Source: Mycolicibacterium porcinum
GTDB lineage: Bacteria; Actinomycetota; Actinomycetes; Mycobacteriales; Mycobacteriaceae
DNA: 64,000 nt
Assembly (NCBI GenBank): GCA_002086835.1
Contig: MVIG01000014.1
Span: forward strand, 80,641-144,640
Reading direction: 5' to 3'
Positions within the stretch are counted from its first letter, which is position 1. Each line of letters starts with the position of its first letter. A program made the position numbers and the translations under genes. The notes under the pieces are model-generated. The model saw only the letters and a program-made list of their open reading frames with translations. It was not told the DNA's origin and searched no databases. Positions 15,938-27,037 of the stretch are shown one piece after another.

Positions 15938-15980
15938 ATTTCCTACACGGTGTAGAAAAAAGCTACGTTGTGTAGGAAAT
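15938..15980. promoter_or_regulatory. Two phased palindromic operators upstream of the MpaB-like operon
   Basis: ATTTCCTACAC (15938-15948) and GTGTAGGAAAT (15970-15980) form a perfect 11-bp inverted repeat. Each end also carries its own dyad: CTACACGGTGTAG at 15943-15955 and CTACGTTGTGTAG at 15963-15975. Dyad centres are exactly 20 bp apart, about two helix turns, which would place two repressor dimers on one face. The site starts 10 nt upstream of the ATG. Confidence 0.75.
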
Positions 15981-16024
15981 CCGGTCAAGGGTCTGCGCCA
16001 GGGTTTTCGGCGGACGCTCGGGCG

Positions 16025-16588
16025 TCAGTTCGCGACGACGGCCTTGAGCTCGGCGAACGCCGCGTCGACCACCTCGGCCAAATCGGCGCCGTCGGACGCC
16101 GAGACCCATTGTCCGAACGCCACTTTGAACACCGCGACGCCGGTCTGCGCGGCCAGGCTGGCAGCGGGCTCGGGAATGCCGCGGGCACGCAGAGCCTCGG
16201 CGGTGACGGTGGCGAGCGCGGCGAGCTTGGCGAGCTCACGCTCCTGCAGACCCGGATTGACGTCGATGACAGCCTGCCGCCGCCGGGCGTGGTCCTGCCG
16301 TTCGACGAAGATCGCCGTCACCGCCCTCAGTGCCGTCCTGACCATCTCCAGCGCCGAGGCCGACTCCGGCGCGTCCGCGATCGCGCCCACGAGGGTGTCG
16401 CTCAGCAGGTGCTCGCCCCAGAACAGAACCTCGCGCTTGTCGGCGAAATGACGGAAGTAGGTCCGCTCGGTCAGACCGGCCCGCTCGGCGATCTCGGCGA
16501 CGGCAGTCTGCTCGAAGCCCTGCTCGCCGAACAGCGCGAGCGCCGCCTCTTCCAGCCGGCCACGGGCATTGGGTTCCCATCGCGCCAT
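16025..16588 (-). CDS. TetR-family transcriptional regulator, divergent from SDR gene
   Basis: 187 residues. The HTH region TAVAEIAERAGLTERTYFRHFADKREVL matches the TetR pattern with the frequent YFRHF ending, followed by a helical sensor domain. The ATG at 16588 starts MARWEPNARGRLEEAAL, typical for the family. The gene is transcribed away from the NAD-dependent epimerase-like gene at 16671. The 82-nt gap holds two copies of the same palindrome, so it probably represses both itself and the epimerase-like gene. Inducer unknown. Confidence 0.87.
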   Translation of the reverse strand: MARWEPNARGRLEEAALALFGEQGFEQTAVAEIAERAGLTERTYFRHFADKREVLFWGEHLLSDTLVGAIADAPESASALEMVRTALRAVTAIFVERQDHARRRQAVIDVNPGLQERELAKLAALATVTAEALRARGIPEPAASLAAQTGVAVFKVAFGQWVSASDGADLAEVVDAAFAELKAVVAN

Positions 16589-16603
16589 CCCGAGATTCTA
16601 TGT

Positions 16604-16655
16604 GATGACAGTTGCTGCCATCAGGCGTATGGTCTTGATGACAGCAACTGACATC
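16604..16655. promoter_or_regulatory. Paired TetR-type operators between TetR and SDR genes
   Basis: Two 19-bp palindromes of the form GATGnCAGnnnCTGnCATC lie at 16604-16622 and 16637-16655. The second is nearly the reverse complement of the first. Both fall inside the divergent promoter region, and the second ends 15 nt before the SDR start. Confidence 0.75.
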
Positions 16656-16670
16656 ACTGTGGAGGTTCCC

Positions 16671-17549
16671 ATGCGGATATTCGTCACCGGCGCATCCGGC
16701 TTCATCGGCTCCGCCGTCGTACCCGAACTCATCGGGGCCGGCCATCAGGTCCTCGGACTGGCCAGGTCCGACGCGTCGGCAGCAGCCCTGCGAGCCGCAG
16801 GCGCGGACGTACACCGCGGCGACCTGAACGACCTGGACAGCCTCCGGTCCGGCGGGCAGGCCGCCGACGGCGTCGTCCACCTGGCCTTCGTGCACGATTT
16901 CGACGCGTTCGCCGCCGCGGGTGAGACCGACCGCCGTGCCATCGAGGCACTCGGCGAGACGCTCGCCGGGTCCGACCGGCCGCTGGTCGTGGCATCCGGC
17001 ACCACCGGCGTCCGGCTGGGCGAGATCGCCACCGAGGACGACGCGGTGACGCCCGGTTCGCCGCGCGTCTCCGAGGCGACGGCGTTGACGTTCGCCGACC
17101 GAGGCGTGCGCTCATCCGTGGTGCGCCTGCCACCCTCGGTCCACGGGCCCGGCGACCACGGATTCGTCCCGCGGCTCATCGAGATCGCCCGGGAACGGGG
17201 CGCCTCGGGCTACCCCGGCGACGGCTCCAACCGCTGGTCTGCCGTGCACCGGCTCGACGCCGCGCGACTGATCCGGCGGGCCGTCGAATCGGCGCCGCCA
17301 GGCTCGCGGCTGCATGCGGTCGCCGAGCAGGGCATCCCCGTCCGCGACATCGCCGGCCTGATCGGCAAGCAACTCCAACTACCCGTCACCAGCATCTCCC
17401 CCGATGCGGTGACCGAACACTTCGGATGGATCGGCGCGTTCTTCTCGCTGGACGCCCCCGCATCGAGCACGCACACCAGGGACCAGTTCGACTGGACACC
17501 AACCGAGCTCGGACTGCTCGACGACCTCGCGCTCGATCACTACTTCTGA
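16671..17549 (+). CDS. Atypical short-chain dehydrogenase / NAD-dependent epimerase-like protein
   Basis: 292 residues. The N-terminal MRIFVTGASGFIGSAVVPEL carries the GxxGxxG dinucleotide motif of extended SDRs. The region VRLPPSVHGPGDHGFVPRLIEIAR and the later WSAVHRLDAARLI follow the epimerase/dehydratase family. The usual catalytic YxxxK is not visible where expected (SPRVSEATALTF), which places it among atypical SDRs whose activity may differ from sugar epimerisation. The ATG at 16671 has GGAGG 5 nt upstream. It is divergent from, and probably controlled by, the TetR at 16025-16588, and ends 92 nt before dprE2. Confidence 0.82.
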   Translation: MRIFVTGASGFIGSAVVPELIGAGHQVLGLARSDASAAALRAAGADVHRGDLNDLDSLRSGGQAADGVVHLAFVHDFDAFAAAGETDRRAIEALGETLAGSDRPLVVASGTTGVRLGEIATEDDAVTPGSPRVSEATALTFADRGVRSSVVRLPPSVHGPGDHGFVPRLIEIARERGASGYPGDGSNRWSAVHRLDAARLIRRAVESAPPGSRLHAVAEQGIPVRDIAGLIGKQLQLPVTSISPDAVTEHFGWIGAFFSLDAPASSTHTRDQFDWTPTELGLLDDLALDHYF

Positions 17550-17641
17550 GCCCCAATGGCCTGGCCTGGACGTTCGGCTTCGAGGGAGGGGGCGCACGGT
17601 ACCCTCGTCACGATGTCCCCCGAGGCTTGGAGCTGCGCTAG

Positions 17642-18406
17642 ATGGTGTTCGACGCCGTAGGTAACCCCCAGACGATTCTGCTGCTCGGCGGCACCTCAGA
17701 GATCGGGCTGGCGATCTGTGAGCGCTATCTGCGCGACGCGTCGGCCCGCATCGTGCTGGCCGCCCTGCCCGGCGATCCGGGCCGCGACGACGCGGTGGCC
17801 CAGCTGCGGAAGGCCGGCGCGAGTTCGGTGGAAGTCATCGACTTCGACGCGGTCGACACGGCCAGCCACCCCGATGTGATCGACAAGGCCTTCAGCGGAG
17901 GCGACGTCGATGTCGCGATCGTCGCGTTCGGTCTGCTCGGCGACGCCGAGGAGCTGTGGCAGAACCAGCGCAAGGCCGTGCAGATCGCCGAGATCAACTA
18001 CACCGCAGCCGTTTCCGTCGGCGTCCTGGTCGGCGAGAAGATGCGGGCCCAGGGCTACGGCCAGATCATTGCGATGAGCTCGGCCGCCGGTGAGCGGGTC
18101 CGCCGGTCCAACTTCGTCTACGGCTCCACCAAGGCCGGACTCGACGGGTTCTACCTCGGCCTCGGCGAAGCACTGCGCGAATTCGGGGTGAAGGTGCTGG
18201 TGATCCGGCCCGGCCAGGTGCGCACCCGGATGAGCGCGCACGTCAAGGAAGCCCCGCTCACCGTCGACAAGGAATACGTCGCCGACCTGGCCGTCACGGC
18301 GTCGGCCAAGGGCAAGGAGCTGGTCTGGGCGCCAGGTGCGTTCCGCTACGTGATGATGGTTCTGCGGCACATCCCGCGGCCCATCTTCCGCAAGCTTCCT
18401 ATCTGA
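17642..18406 (+). CDS. dprE2: Decaprenylphosphoryl-2-keto-ribose reductase DprE2
   Basis: 254-residue classical SDR, the same length as Rv3791. It reduces the keto intermediate made by DprE1 with NADH, giving decaprenyl-phosphoryl-arabinose, the only arabinose donor of the cell wall. The cofactor motif is [13 protein letters not shown] near the N-terminus; the catalytic Ser and YxxxK are in [13 protein letters not shown] and [12 protein letters not shown]. The ATG at 17642 follows an upstream stop directly. It shares one base with the aftA start (TGATG), so it heads the dprE2-aftA-emb transcription unit. A TACCCT at 17600-17605 is a possible -10. Confidence 0.95.
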   Translation: MVFDAVGNPQTILLLGGTSEIGLAICERYLRDASARIVLAALPGDPGRDDAVAQLRKAGASSVEVIDFDAVDTASHPDVIDKAFSGGDVDVAIVAFGLLGDAEELWQNQRKAVQIAEINYTAAVSVGVLVGEKMRAQGYGQIIAMSSAAGERVRRSNFVYGSTKAGLDGFYLGLGEALREFGVKVLVIRPGQVRTRMSAHVKEAPLTVDKEYVADLAVTASAKGKELVWAPGAFRYVMMVLRHIPRPIFRKLPI

Positions 18407-20277
18407 TGCAGGTGCGTCCGGCCAGGGTCATCGGACACATGGTGATCGCCCTGATGCTCGCCTCGGCGGTCGCCGGGGTGTCGATCGCCGCGATCGCCCA
18501 GGTCCAATGGCCGGCCTACAACACGTCCAACCAGCTGCACGCGCTCACCACGGTCGGGCAGGTCGGCTCCCTGGCCGGAATCCTGGCCGCCGGCCTGATC
18601 TGGCGGCGGGGCCGGCGCACCCTGGCCCGGCTGGCCGCGCTGATCTTCCTGTCGGCGTTCTCGGTGGTCACCCTGGCGATGCCGCTGGGCGCCACCAAGC
18701 TGTACCTGTTCGGGGTCTCGGTCGACCAGCAGTTCCGCACCGAGTACCTGACCCGGCTGGCCGACGCCCCGGGCCTGAACGACATGACCTACTTCGGGCT
18801 GCCGCCGTACTACCCGGCCGGCTGGTTCTGGATGGGTGGGCGGATCGCCGCCGCCACCGACACCCCGGCCTGGGAGATGTTCAAGCCCTGGTCGATCGTC
18901 TCGATCACCATCGCCGTCGCACTCGCATTCGTGTTGTGGGCGACCATGATTCGCTTCGAGTACGCACTGATCGTCACCACCGCGAGCACCGCGGCCATGC
19001 TGGCCTACTCCTCCACCGAACCCTATGCCGCGATCATCACCGTGCTGCTGCCCCCGGTGTTCGTCCTGGCCTGGTCCGGCCTGAGGGGCAAAACGCGCAA
19101 CGGCGGCTGGGCCGCCGTCGTCGGCGTCGGGATCTTCCTCGGCTTCGCCGCCCTCTTCTACACCCTGCTGCTGGCGTACTGCGCCTTCACGCTGGCGCTC
19201 ATGGCGCTGGTGCTCGCCGTCGCGCGCCGCAGCATCGACCCGCTGGTGCGGCTTGGGGTCATCGCAGTGATCTCGGGACTCATCGCCCTCATCACCTGGG
19301 GCCCGTACCTGCTGGCCGCGATGCGCGGTCAGCCCGCGGAGAAGGGCACCGCCCAGCACTACCTGCCCGACGCCGGCGCGCAACTGACCTTCCCGATGCT
19401 GAGCTTCACGTTGCTCGGCGCGCTGTGCATGCTCGGCACGCTGTGGCTGGTGGTCCGAGCCCGCAACTCGACGCGCGCCGGAGCACTGGCCGTCGCGGTG
19501 CTCGGCGTCTACGCCTGGTCCCTGCTGTCGATGCTGACCACCCTGGCCGGCACCACGCTGCTGTCCTTCCGCTTGCAGCCCGCGCTGACCGTGCTGCTCA
19601 CCACCGCCGGGGCGTTCGGCTTCATCGAGACGGCACAGGCGATCGCCAGGCGGTACCAGCCGGAAACCGCGCAGCGTGTCATCACCGCGGCCGCCGCCGT
19701 CGGCGCGATCGGCGCCATCACGTTCACCCAGGACATCCCCGACGTGCTGCGCCCCGACATCAACGTGGCCTACACCGACACCGACGGCACGGGCCAGCGG
19801 GCCGACCGCCGCCCTCCGGGGGCCGAGCGCTACTACCGCGAGATCGACGCCAAGATCGCCGAGGTCACGGGGGTCCCGCGCAACCAGACCGTGGTGCTGA
19901 CAGCCGACTACAGCTTCCTGTCGTACTACCCCTACTACGGATTCCAGGGGCTGACGTCGCACTACGCCAACCCGCTGGCCGAGTTCGACAAGCGGGCCAA
20001 GGCCATCGAGGGCTGGGCCACGCTCAGCAAGGCCGACCAGTTCGTGAAGGCCCTTGACGAACTGCCATGGAAAGCGCCGACCGTGTTTTTGATGAGACAC
20101 GGCGCCAACGACACCTACACGTTGCGCCTGGCCTCCGACGTCTACCCCAACCAGCCGAACGTGCGCCGCTACCACGTGGCGCTCGACGCAGCACTGTTCA
20201 AAGATCCACGTTTCGAGGTGACCGACATCGGCCCGTTCGTCCTGGCGATCAGAAAGCCCGTTCCCGATGGCCATTAA
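18406..20277 (+). CDS. aftA: Galactan 5-O-arabinofuranosyltransferase AftA
   Basis: 623-residue GT-C enzyme (GT85) with about eleven N-terminal membrane helices and a periplasmic C-terminal domain (from about residue 430). It transfers the first arabinofuranose from decaprenyl-phosphoryl-arabinose to galactan and so primes arabinan. The conserved loop [20 protein letters not shown] lies between early helices. Length agrees with Rv3792 (643). The start overlaps the dprE2 stop by one base, and the 3' end overlaps embC by 11 nt. Confidence 0.95.
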   Translation: MQVRPARVIGHMVIALMLASAVAGVSIAAIAQVQWPAYNTSNQLHALTTVGQVGSLAGILAAGLIWRRGRRTLARLAALIFLSAFSVVTLAMPLGATKLYLFGVSVDQQFRTEYLTRLADAPGLNDMTYFGLPPYYPAGWFWMGGRIAAATDTPAWEMFKPWSIVSITIAVALAFVLWATMIRFEYALIVTTASTAAMLAYSSTEPYAAIITVLLPPVFVLAWSGLRGKTRNGGWAAVVGVGIFLGFAALFYTLLLAYCAFTLALMALVLAVARRSIDPLVRLGVIAVISGLIALITWGPYLLAAMRGQPAEKGTAQHYLPDAGAQLTFPMLSFTLLGALCMLGTLWLVVRARNSTRAGALAVAVLGVYAWSLLSMLTTLAGTTLLSFRLQPALTVLLTTAGAFGFIETAQAIARRYQPETAQRVITAAAAVGAIGAITFTQDIPDVLRPDINVAYTDTDGTGQRADRRPPGAERYYREIDAKIAEVTGVPRNQTVVLTADYSFLSYYPYYGFQGLTSHYANPLAEFDKRAKAIEGWATLSKADQFVKALDELPWKAPTVFLMRHGANDTYTLRLASDVYPNQPNVRRYHVALDAALFKDPRFEVTDIGPFVLAIRKPVPDGH

Positions 20278-23200
20278 TTCCGGCGCGGACACGCCGATAG
20301 CATCAGAGCCCGTGACGGGACCGCAGGGAACCGCCGGCAGCAACCACCGGACGGTGCGGCTCATCGCGATCGTCGCCGGTCTGCTCGGCGTACTGATGGC
20401 GGTGGCGACACCGCTGCTTCCGGTCAAGCAGACCACCGCCCAGCTCAACTGGCCGCAGAACGGCACCTGGCAGAGCGTCAACGCCCCGCTGATCGGGTAC
20501 GTCGCCACCGACCTGACCATCAGCGTGCCGTGCCAGGCCGCCGCCGGGCTGGCCGGACCGGAGAACCGGGGCCGCACGGTCCTGTTGTCCACCGTCCCCA
20601 AGCAGGCGCCCAAGGCCGTCGACCGCGGCCTGCTGATCGAGCGGGTCAACAACGACCTGCTGGTGATCGTGCGCAACACCCCCGTGGTCAGCGCACCGTT
20701 GGACGCGGTGCTCAGCCCGGCCTGCCAGACGCTGACGTTCACCGCGCACGCCGACAAGGTGACCGGCGAATTCGTCGGGCTGACCCAGCGCGACGCCAGC
20801 GCCACCGCCGACCACCCCGACGCTCCCCTGCGCGGTGAGCGCGGCGGCTACGACTTCCGGCCGCAGATCGTCGGCGTCTTCACCGACCTGTCCGGCCCGG
20901 CGCCCGATGGCCTGAAATTCTCGGCCACCATCGACTCCCGCTACAGCAGTGCCCCGACGCTGCTCAAGATGATGGCGATGATCATCGGTGTCGCGATGAC
21001 CGTCATCGCGCTCGGCGCGCTGCACCGTCTCGACACCGCCGACGGCGTCCGGCACCGACGCTTCCTGCCGCCCCGCTGGTGGTCGATGACACCGCTGGAC
21101 GGACTCGTCACCGCAGTGCTGGTGTGGTGGCACTTCGTCGGGGCCAACACCTCCGACGACGGCTACATCCTGACCATGGCCCGGGTGTCCGAGCATGCCG
21201 GCTACATGGCCAACTACTACCGCTGGTTCGGCACCCCCGAAGCCCCGTTCGGCTGGTACTACGACCTGCTGGCGCTGTGGGCCCACGTCTCCACCTCCAG
21301 CATCTGGCTCCGGCTCCCCACCCTGCTCATGGCCCTGGCCTGCTGGTGGGTGATCAGCCGTGAAGTGCTGCCGCGGCTCGGCCGCGCCGTCAAGACCAAC
21401 CGCGCGGCGGCCTGGACCGCCGCGGGCATGTTCCTGGCGTTCTGGCTGCCGCTCAACAACGGTCTGCGGCCCGAACCGATCATCGCCCTCGGCATCCTGC
21501 TGACCTGGTGTTCGGTGGAACGCGGCGTGGCCACCAACCGGATGCTGCCGGTGGCCGTCGCGATCATCATCGGCGCCCTCACGCTGTTCTCCGGTCCCAC
21601 CGGCATCGCCGCCATCGGCGCCCTGCTGGTCGCCGTGGGACCGCTGAAAACCATTGTGGCCCGGCATACTTCACGCTTCGGCCATCTGCCGCTGCTGGCC
21701 CCGATCCTGGCCGCCTGCACCGTGACGATCATCCTGATCTTCCGCGACCAGACCCTGGCCGGTGAGCTGCAGGCCAGCACCTTCAAATCCGCCGTCGGCC
21801 CCAGCCTGGCCTGGTTCGATGAGCACATCCGATACTCGCGGCTGTTCACCAGCAGCCCGGACGGCTCGGTGGCGCGGCGCTTCGCGGTGCTGACCCTGCT
21901 GGTGGCGCTGGCGGTTTCGGTGGCGATGACGCTGCGCAAGGGCCGCATCCCCGGTACCGCCGCAGGCCCGAGCCGGCGCATCATCGGCATCACGATCATC
22001 TCGTTCTTGGCGATGATGTTCACCCCGACCAAGTGGACCCATCACTTCGGCGTGTTCGCCGGGCTGGCCGGATCGCTCGGTGCACTGGCCGCGGTCGCGG
22101 TGACGGCCGCCGCGATGAAATCCCGGCGCAACCGGTCGATGTTCGCCGCGCTCGTGCTGTTCGTCATGGCGCTGTCGTTCGCGACCGTCAACGGCTGGTG
22201 GTACGTCTCCAACTTCGGAGTGCCCTGGTCGAACTCGTTCCCCGAGTGGCACTTCGGGTTCACCACGATGTTGCTGGGCGTGTCGGTCCTGGCGCTGCTG
22301 CTGGCGGCCTGGTTCCACTTCACCGACCGCGACGAATCCCCGGACGAGCCCCAGCGCCGCTGGCAGCGGATCGTGCAATCTCCGCTGGCGATCGCCGCGT
22401 GGCTGCTGGTGATGTTCGAGGTGATCTCGCTGACCCTGGCGATGACCGCCCAGTACCCGGCCTGGTCGGTCGGGCGCTCCAACCTCGAGGCGCTCACCGG
22501 CAAGACCTGCGGACTGGCCAACGACGTGATGGTCGAGGAGAACGCGAACGCCGGCCTGCTGGCCCCGATCAGCGAGCCGCCCGGGCAGGCGCTCGGCGCG
22601 GTCACCGCGCAGGGATTCGGCCCCAACGGCATCCCCTCGGACGTCTCGGCCGACCCGGTGATGGAACAGCCCGGTGCGGGCAACTTCGCCGACACCGACT
22701 CGGGCACCGTCACCGGCAGCGAGGTGGGTACCGAGGGCGGCACCACCGCGGCCGCCGGGATCAACGGATCCCGGGCCCGGCTGCCCTACGGCCTCGACCC
22801 GGCCACCACCCCGGTGCTGGGCAGCTGGCGCGCCGGCACCCAGCAGCCCGCCATCATGCGCTCGGCCTGGTACCGGCTGCCCGATCGCGACAAGGCCGGC
22901 CCGCTGCTGGTCGTGGCGGCCGCGGGCCGCTTCGATCCGGGCGAGGTCGTGGTGCAGTGGGCCACCGATGCGCAGGCCGCCGAGAACAAGCCCGGCGGCG
23001 GTGTCGGATTCGCCGATGTGGGCGCGGCGCCGGCCTGGCGCAACCTGCGCGCCCCGATGGCCGCCATCCCACGCGAGGCCACCCAGATCCGCCTGGTCGC
23101 CTCCGACGACGACCTGGCCCCGCAGCACTGGATCGCGGTGACCCCGCCGCGGATCCCGCAGCTGCGCACCCTGCAGGACGTCGTCGGATCACAGGACCCG

Positions 23201-23545
23201 GTGCTGCTGGACTGGCTGGTGGGCCTGGCGTTCCCGTGCCAGCGGCCGTTCGGCCACCAGTACGGCGTCACCGAGGTGCCCAAGTGGCGGATCCTGCCGG
23301 ACCGCTTCGGCGCCGAGGCCAACTCGCCGGTGATGGACTACCTGGGCGGTGGCCCGCTGGGCATCTCCGAACTGCTGCTGCGGCCGTCGAGCGTGCCGAC
23401 ATATCTGAAGGACGACTGGTTCCGGGACTGGGGCTCACTGCAACGGCTCACGCCGTGGTACCCGGACGCCGAACCGGCCCGCCTGGACCTGGGCACCGCG
23501 ATCCGCAGCGGACTGTGGAGCCCGGCCCCGCTACGACACAGCTAG
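20267..23545 (+). CDS. embC: Arabinosyltransferase EmbC
   Basis: 1092 residues, a large GT-C arabinosyltransferase (GT53) with many membrane helices and two carbohydrate-binding-like periplasmic domains. EmbC elongates the arabinan of lipoarabinomannan and is a target of ethambutol. The N-terminal [17 protein letters not shown] and the catalytic loop SDDGY at residues 296-300 match the family; the first Asp is the proposed catalytic base. EmbC and not EmbA/B is assigned from its first position in the C-A-B order after aftA and from [18 protein letters not shown]. It overlaps aftA by 11 nt and is followed by a 225-nt gap, longer than the usual embC-embA spacing. Confidence 0.95.
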   Translation: MAINSGADTPIASEPVTGPQGTAGSNHRTVRLIAIVAGLLGVLMAVATPLLPVKQTTAQLNWPQNGTWQSVNAPLIGYVATDLTISVPCQAAAGLAGPENRGRTVLLSTVPKQAPKAVDRGLLIERVNNDLLVIVRNTPVVSAPLDAVLSPACQTLTFTAHADKVTGEFVGLTQRDASATADHPDAPLRGERGGYDFRPQIVGVFTDLSGPAPDGLKFSATIDSRYSSAPTLLKMMAMIIGVAMTVIALGALHRLDTADGVRHRRFLPPRWWSMTPLDGLVTAVLVWWHFVGANTSDDGYILTMARVSEHAGYMANYYRWFGTPEAPFGWYYDLLALWAHVSTSSIWLRLPTLLMALACWWVISREVLPRLGRAVKTNRAAAWTAAGMFLAFWLPLNNGLRPEPIIALGILLTWCSVERGVATNRMLPVAVAIIIGALTLFSGPTGIAAIGALLVAVGPLKTIVARHTSRFGHLPLLAPILAACTVTIILIFRDQTLAGELQASTFKSAVGPSLAWFDEHIRYSRLFTSSPDGSVARRFAVLTLLVALAVSVAMTLRKGRIPGTAAGPSRRIIGITIISFLAMMFTPTKWTHHFGVFAGLAGSLGALAAVAVTAAAMKSRRNRSMFAALVLFVMALSFATVNGWWYVSNFGVPWSNSFPEWHFGFTTMLLGVSVLALLLAAWFHFTDRDESPDEPQRRWQRIVQSPLAIAAWLLVMFEVISLTLAMTAQYPAWSVGRSNLEALTGKTCGLANDVMVEENANAGLLAPISEPPGQALGAVTAQGFGPNGIPSDVSADPVMEQPGAGNFADTDSGTVTGSEVGTEGGTTAAAGINGSRARLPYGLDPATTPVLGSWRAGTQQPAIMRSAWYRLPDRDKAGPLLVVAAAGRFDPGEVVVQWATDAQAAENKPGGGVGFADVGAAPAWRNLRAPMAAIPREATQIRLVASDDDLAPQHWIAVTPPRIPQLRTLQDVVGSQDPVLLDWLVGLAFPCQRPFGHQYGVTEVPKWRILPDRFGAEANSPVMDYLGGGPLGISELLLRPSSVPTYLKDDWFRDWGSLQRLTPWYPDAEPARLDLGTAIRSGLWSPAPLRHS

Positions 23546-23770
23546 GCACCGCCGTCGGGGCCAGGTGCCGAGCACTACGCGGCGAATTGCAGTCACCATC
23601 AAGCAGCTATCCGCCGCACAAGCACCTGCGAGCCCGAATCCGGGTGCGCCTGCCCGCAGGGGTCCTGCGCCGTCTCGGTGACGCCGCTTGATTAGAAGTT
23701 CGCACACACACTCACCAAAAGGGCGACGGAGAACAGGGCCTCACATACGGGTCGCATAACATCGAGCCTC
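23546..23770 (+). promoter_or_regulatory. embC-embA intergenic region (225 nt)
   Basis: In M. tuberculosis the embA-embB promoter lies in this position. Here GGCACC (23545-23550) and GGTGCC (23564-23569) could form a weak stem after embC. A TAACAT at 23757-23762, 8 nt before the embA GTG, could be a -10 for a leaderless transcript; its -35 is poor. No convincing gene is present. Confidence 0.4.
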
Positions 23771-26700
23771 GTGCCTTCCGATGAGCCAACCGACCGTGTT
23801 GTGGGCATCGCACGCCTGATCGCCATCATCGCGGGCATCGCGGGTGTGGTGCTGTGCGCGCTGGTGCCGCTGCTGCCCGTCAAACAGACCACCGCGACGG
23901 TCCTGTGGCCGCAGGGCACCGACGCCGCCGGAAACGTCACCTCGGTGACGGCGCCACTGGTGTCGGGTGCCCCGCAGTCCCTCGACGTGTCGATTCCGTG
24001 CTCAGCGATCGCCACGCTGCCCGCCGAGGGCGGCCTGGTGTTCTCGACCATCCCCGCGGGCGGAATCGACGCCAGCCGCAACGGGCTGTTCGTGCGCGCC
24101 AACCCCGAAACCGTGGTGGTCGCATTCCGGGATTCGGTGGCCGCCGTCGCTCCCCGGGCCGCGATCAACGCCGGTGCCTGCAGTGCGATGCACGTGTGGG
24201 CCAACCTCGGCGGCGTGGGCGCCGACTTCGTGGGCATCCCCGGTGCTACCGGCACCGCGCCGGTGGAGAAGAAGCCTCAGGTCGCAGGCCTGTTCACCGA
24301 TCTGAAGATGACGCCGCAGCCCGGGCTGAGCGCACGCGTCGACATCGACACCCGGTTCATCACCTCGCCGACCGCACTGAAGCTGCTGGTGATGGCCCTC
24401 GGTGTGGTGTGCGTGGTGGCCTCGATCATCGCTCTGGCCGTACTCGACCGGCGCGGGGGTCATCGCGCGGGCGGGGCGTGGAAACGCTTCGTGAAAGTCC
24501 CGGTCTCGACCTGGATCGCCGACATCGGCGTGATCGGCGGCCTGCTGCTGTGGCACGTCATCGGCGCCATCTCATCGGACGACGGCTACAACCTGACCAT
24601 CGCCCGGGTATCGGCCGATGCCGGCTACACCGCCAACTACTTCCGCTATTTCGGCGCCACCGAGGCCCCGTTCGACTGGTACCAGTCGGTGCTGGCCCAC
24701 TTCGCGGCGATCAGCACGGCCGGCGTCTGGATGCGCGTGCCCGCCACCCTGGCCGGCATCGGTACCTGGCTGCTGCTCAGCCGCTGGGTGATCCCCCGCC
24801 TCGGGCGGCGCGTCGCACTGAACCGGGTCACCATGTGGACCGCGGGCGCGGTGTTCCTGGCCGCCTGGTTCCCGTTCAACAACGGCCTGCGCCCCGAACC
24901 GCTGATCGCGTTCGGCGTGCTCGCGGTGTGGGCGCTCGTCGAGACGACCATCGGAACACACCGATTGTGGCCCACCGCCCTGGCCATCATCGTCGCCGCA
25001 TTCAGCGTGACGCTGGCCCCGCAGGGCATCATCGCGGTGGCCCCGCTGCTGGTCGGGGCGCGCAGCGTCGTCGGCATCATCCGCAGCCGCCGCATCGCCC
25101 TGCCCGCGCTGGCCGCGCTCGCCGGCTCGGCCGCCCTGATCTTCGTCGTCATCTTCCGCGACCAGACCCTGGCCAGCGTCGCCGAATCGGCCCGCATCAA
25201 ATACACCGTCGGCCCGACCATCTCCTGGTACCAGGAATTCCTGCGCTACTACTTCCTGACCGTGGAAGATTCGGTGGACTCGTCACTGACCCGACGGTTC
25301 GCCGTGCTGGCCATGATGCTGTGCCTGTTCGGCATGATCGCGCTGCTGCTGCGCAAGGGCCACGTGCCCGGGATCGCGAGCGGACCGGTGTGGCGACTGA
25401 TCGGCACCACGGCGATCGGCCTGCTCCTGCTGCACTTCACCCCGACCAAGTGGGCCGTACAGTTCGGTGCCTTCGCCGGGCTGGCCGCCGCGCTCGGCGC
25501 GGTGACGGCATTCGCCTTCGCCATGGTGGGCCTGCACAGCCGACGCAACCTGGCGCTCTACGTCACCGCGCTGCTGTTCGTGCTCGCCTGGGCCACCTCC
25601 GGCATCAACGGCTGGTTCTACGTCGGCAACTACGGCGTGCCGTGGTTCGACCGCCAGCCGGTGATCGCCGGATTCCCGGTCACCACCATCTTCCTGGCCC
25701 TGGCCATCGTCACCGCGGTACTGGCCGGCTGGCTGCACTTCCGCATCGACTACGCCGGGCACACCGAGGTGGCCGACACCCGGCGTAACCGGGTCCTCGC
25801 GTCGACGCCGCTACTGGTCGTCGCCGTGATCATGGTGGTGCTCGAGGTCGGATCGATGACCAAGGGATTCGTCCAGCGCTATCCCGTCTACACCACGGCC
25901 AAGGCCAACCTCTCGGCGCTGACCTCGGGTCTGTCGTCGGACAGCTGCGCCATGGCCGACGACGTCCTCGTCGAGGCAGACACCAACGCGGGCATGCTGC
26001 AACCGGCGGAAGGACAGAGCTGGGGCGAGTACGGGCCGCTCGGCGGTGAGAACCCGGTCGGCTTCACCCCCAACGGGATCAGCGACACGCTCGAGCCGCC
26101 GAAGCCCGTCGTCGCCAACCCCGGCACGGTCAACTCCGACGGCTCACCCAACAAACCCAACGTCGGCATCGCCTACGCGGCGGGCACCGGCGGCGGCTAC
26201 GGACCCGTCGGCGTCAACGGCTCCCGCGTGTACCTGCCGTTCGGCCTAGACCCCGCGCGCACCCCGGTGATGGGCAGCTACAAGGAGAACACCGTTGCCG
26301 CCAAGGCCACCTCGGCCTGGTACCAGCTGCCCCCGCGCACCGCGGACCGGCCGCTGGTGACGGTCGCCGCGGCCGGTGCCATCTGGTACTACGACGAAGA
26401 ACACGAGTTCCACTACGGCCAGTCGCTGAAGCTGCAGTGGGGCGTGCACCGTCCCGACGGCAGCTTCCAGGCCCTCGACGCCGTGCAGCCGATCGACGTG
26501 TTCGCCCAATACGCCTGGCGCAACCTGCGTTTCCCGCTCGCCTGGGCGCCGCCGGAGGCCAACGTGGCGCGGATCGTCGCCGACGACCCGAACCTCTCCG
26601 AGGATCAGTGGTTCGGCTTCACCCCGCCGCGGGTGCCGACCCTGCAGACCGCGCAGCAGTTCCTCGGCGCGCAGACCCCGGTGCTGATGGACATCGCGAC

Positions 26701-27037
26701 CGCCGCGAACTTCCCCTGCCAGCGCCCGTTCTCCGAACGTCTCGGTGTCGCCGAACTGCCGGAGTACCGCATCCTTCCCAACGTCAAGCAAGTGGTGGTG
26801 TCGTCGAACATGTGGCAGTCCGCCCAAAAGGGTGGTCCCTTCCTCTTCATCCAGGCGCTGCTGCGCACGTCGACCATTCCAACGTATCTGCGTGACGACT
26901 GGTACCGGGACTGGGGCTCGATCGAGAAGTACGACCCGGTGGTGCCTGCCGGGCAGGCGCCCGTCGCCAACATCGATGAAGGAACCCAGCGAGTGTTCGG
27001 CTTCAGCCGGCCCGGACCGATCCGAGCCCTCCCATGA
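23771..27037 (+). CDS. embA: Arabinosyltransferase EmbA
   Basis: 1088 residues, the second GT53 arabinosyltransferase. With EmbB it forms the heterodimer that builds the branched hexa-arabinoside end of arabinogalactan. The catalytic-loop pattern [13 protein letters not shown] is present, and the N-terminus repeats the family theme [16 protein letters not shown]. Asn follows Tyr in the loop, as expected for EmbA. The GTG at 23771 gives [11 protein letters not shown]; no earlier in-frame start looks conserved. The stop overlaps the embB start by 4 nt (ATGA), indicating coupled translation for a fixed EmbA:EmbB ratio. Confidence 0.95.
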   Translation: MPSDEPTDRVVGIARLIAIIAGIAGVVLCALVPLLPVKQTTATVLWPQGTDAAGNVTSVTAPLVSGAPQSLDVSIPCSAIATLPAEGGLVFSTIPAGGIDASRNGLFVRANPETVVVAFRDSVAAVAPRAAINAGACSAMHVWANLGGVGADFVGIPGATGTAPVEKKPQVAGLFTDLKMTPQPGLSARVDIDTRFITSPTALKLLVMALGVVCVVASIIALAVLDRRGGHRAGGAWKRFVKVPVSTWIADIGVIGGLLLWHVIGAISSDDGYNLTIARVSADAGYTANYFRYFGATEAPFDWYQSVLAHFAAISTAGVWMRVPATLAGIGTWLLLSRWVIPRLGRRVALNRVTMWTAGAVFLAAWFPFNNGLRPEPLIAFGVLAVWALVETTIGTHRLWPTALAIIVAAFSVTLAPQGIIAVAPLLVGARSVVGIIRSRRIALPALAALAGSAALIFVVIFRDQTLASVAESARIKYTVGPTISWYQEFLRYYFLTVEDSVDSSLTRRFAVLAMMLCLFGMIALLLRKGHVPGIASGPVWRLIGTTAIGLLLLHFTPTKWAVQFGAFAGLAAALGAVTAFAFAMVGLHSRRNLALYVTALLFVLAWATSGINGWFYVGNYGVPWFDRQPVIAGFPVTTIFLALAIVTAVLAGWLHFRIDYAGHTEVADTRRNRVLASTPLLVVAVIMVVLEVGSMTKGFVQRYPVYTTAKANLSALTSGLSSDSCAMADDVLVEADTNAGMLQPAEGQSWGEYGPLGGENPVGFTPNGISDTLEPPKPVVANPGTVNSDGSPNKPNVGIAYAAGTGGGYGPVGVNGSRVYLPFGLDPARTPVMGSYKENTVAAKATSAWYQLPPRTADRPLVTVAAAGAIWYYDEEHEFHYGQSLKLQWGVHRPDGSFQALDAVQPIDVFAQYAWRNLRFPLAWAPPEANVARIVADDPNLSEDQWFGFTPPRVPTLQTAQQFLGAQTPVLMDIATAANFPCQRPFSERLGVAELPEYRILPNVKQVVVSSNMWQSAQKGGPFLFIQALLRTSTIPTYLRDDWYRDWGSIEKYDPVVPAGQAPVANIDEGTQRVFGFSRPGPIRALP

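Noticed and set aside
11061-17641. Genomic island with phage or transposon ends around the dprE1-dprE2 insert
   Set aside because: No mobility genes, tRNA or direct repeats were found at the boundaries, and composition looks like the rest of the window.
18346-20805. Very long minus-strand reading frame (over 800 codons) opposite aftA and embC
   Set aside because: It mirrors strongly supported genes on the plus strand, is dominated by Gly/Arg/Gln/His from reversed high-GC codons, and shows no known motif or hydrophobic pattern.
23546-23691. Possible small gene after embC
   Set aside because: The open frame is a continuation of a shadow frame of embC, with no start signal or recognisable product.
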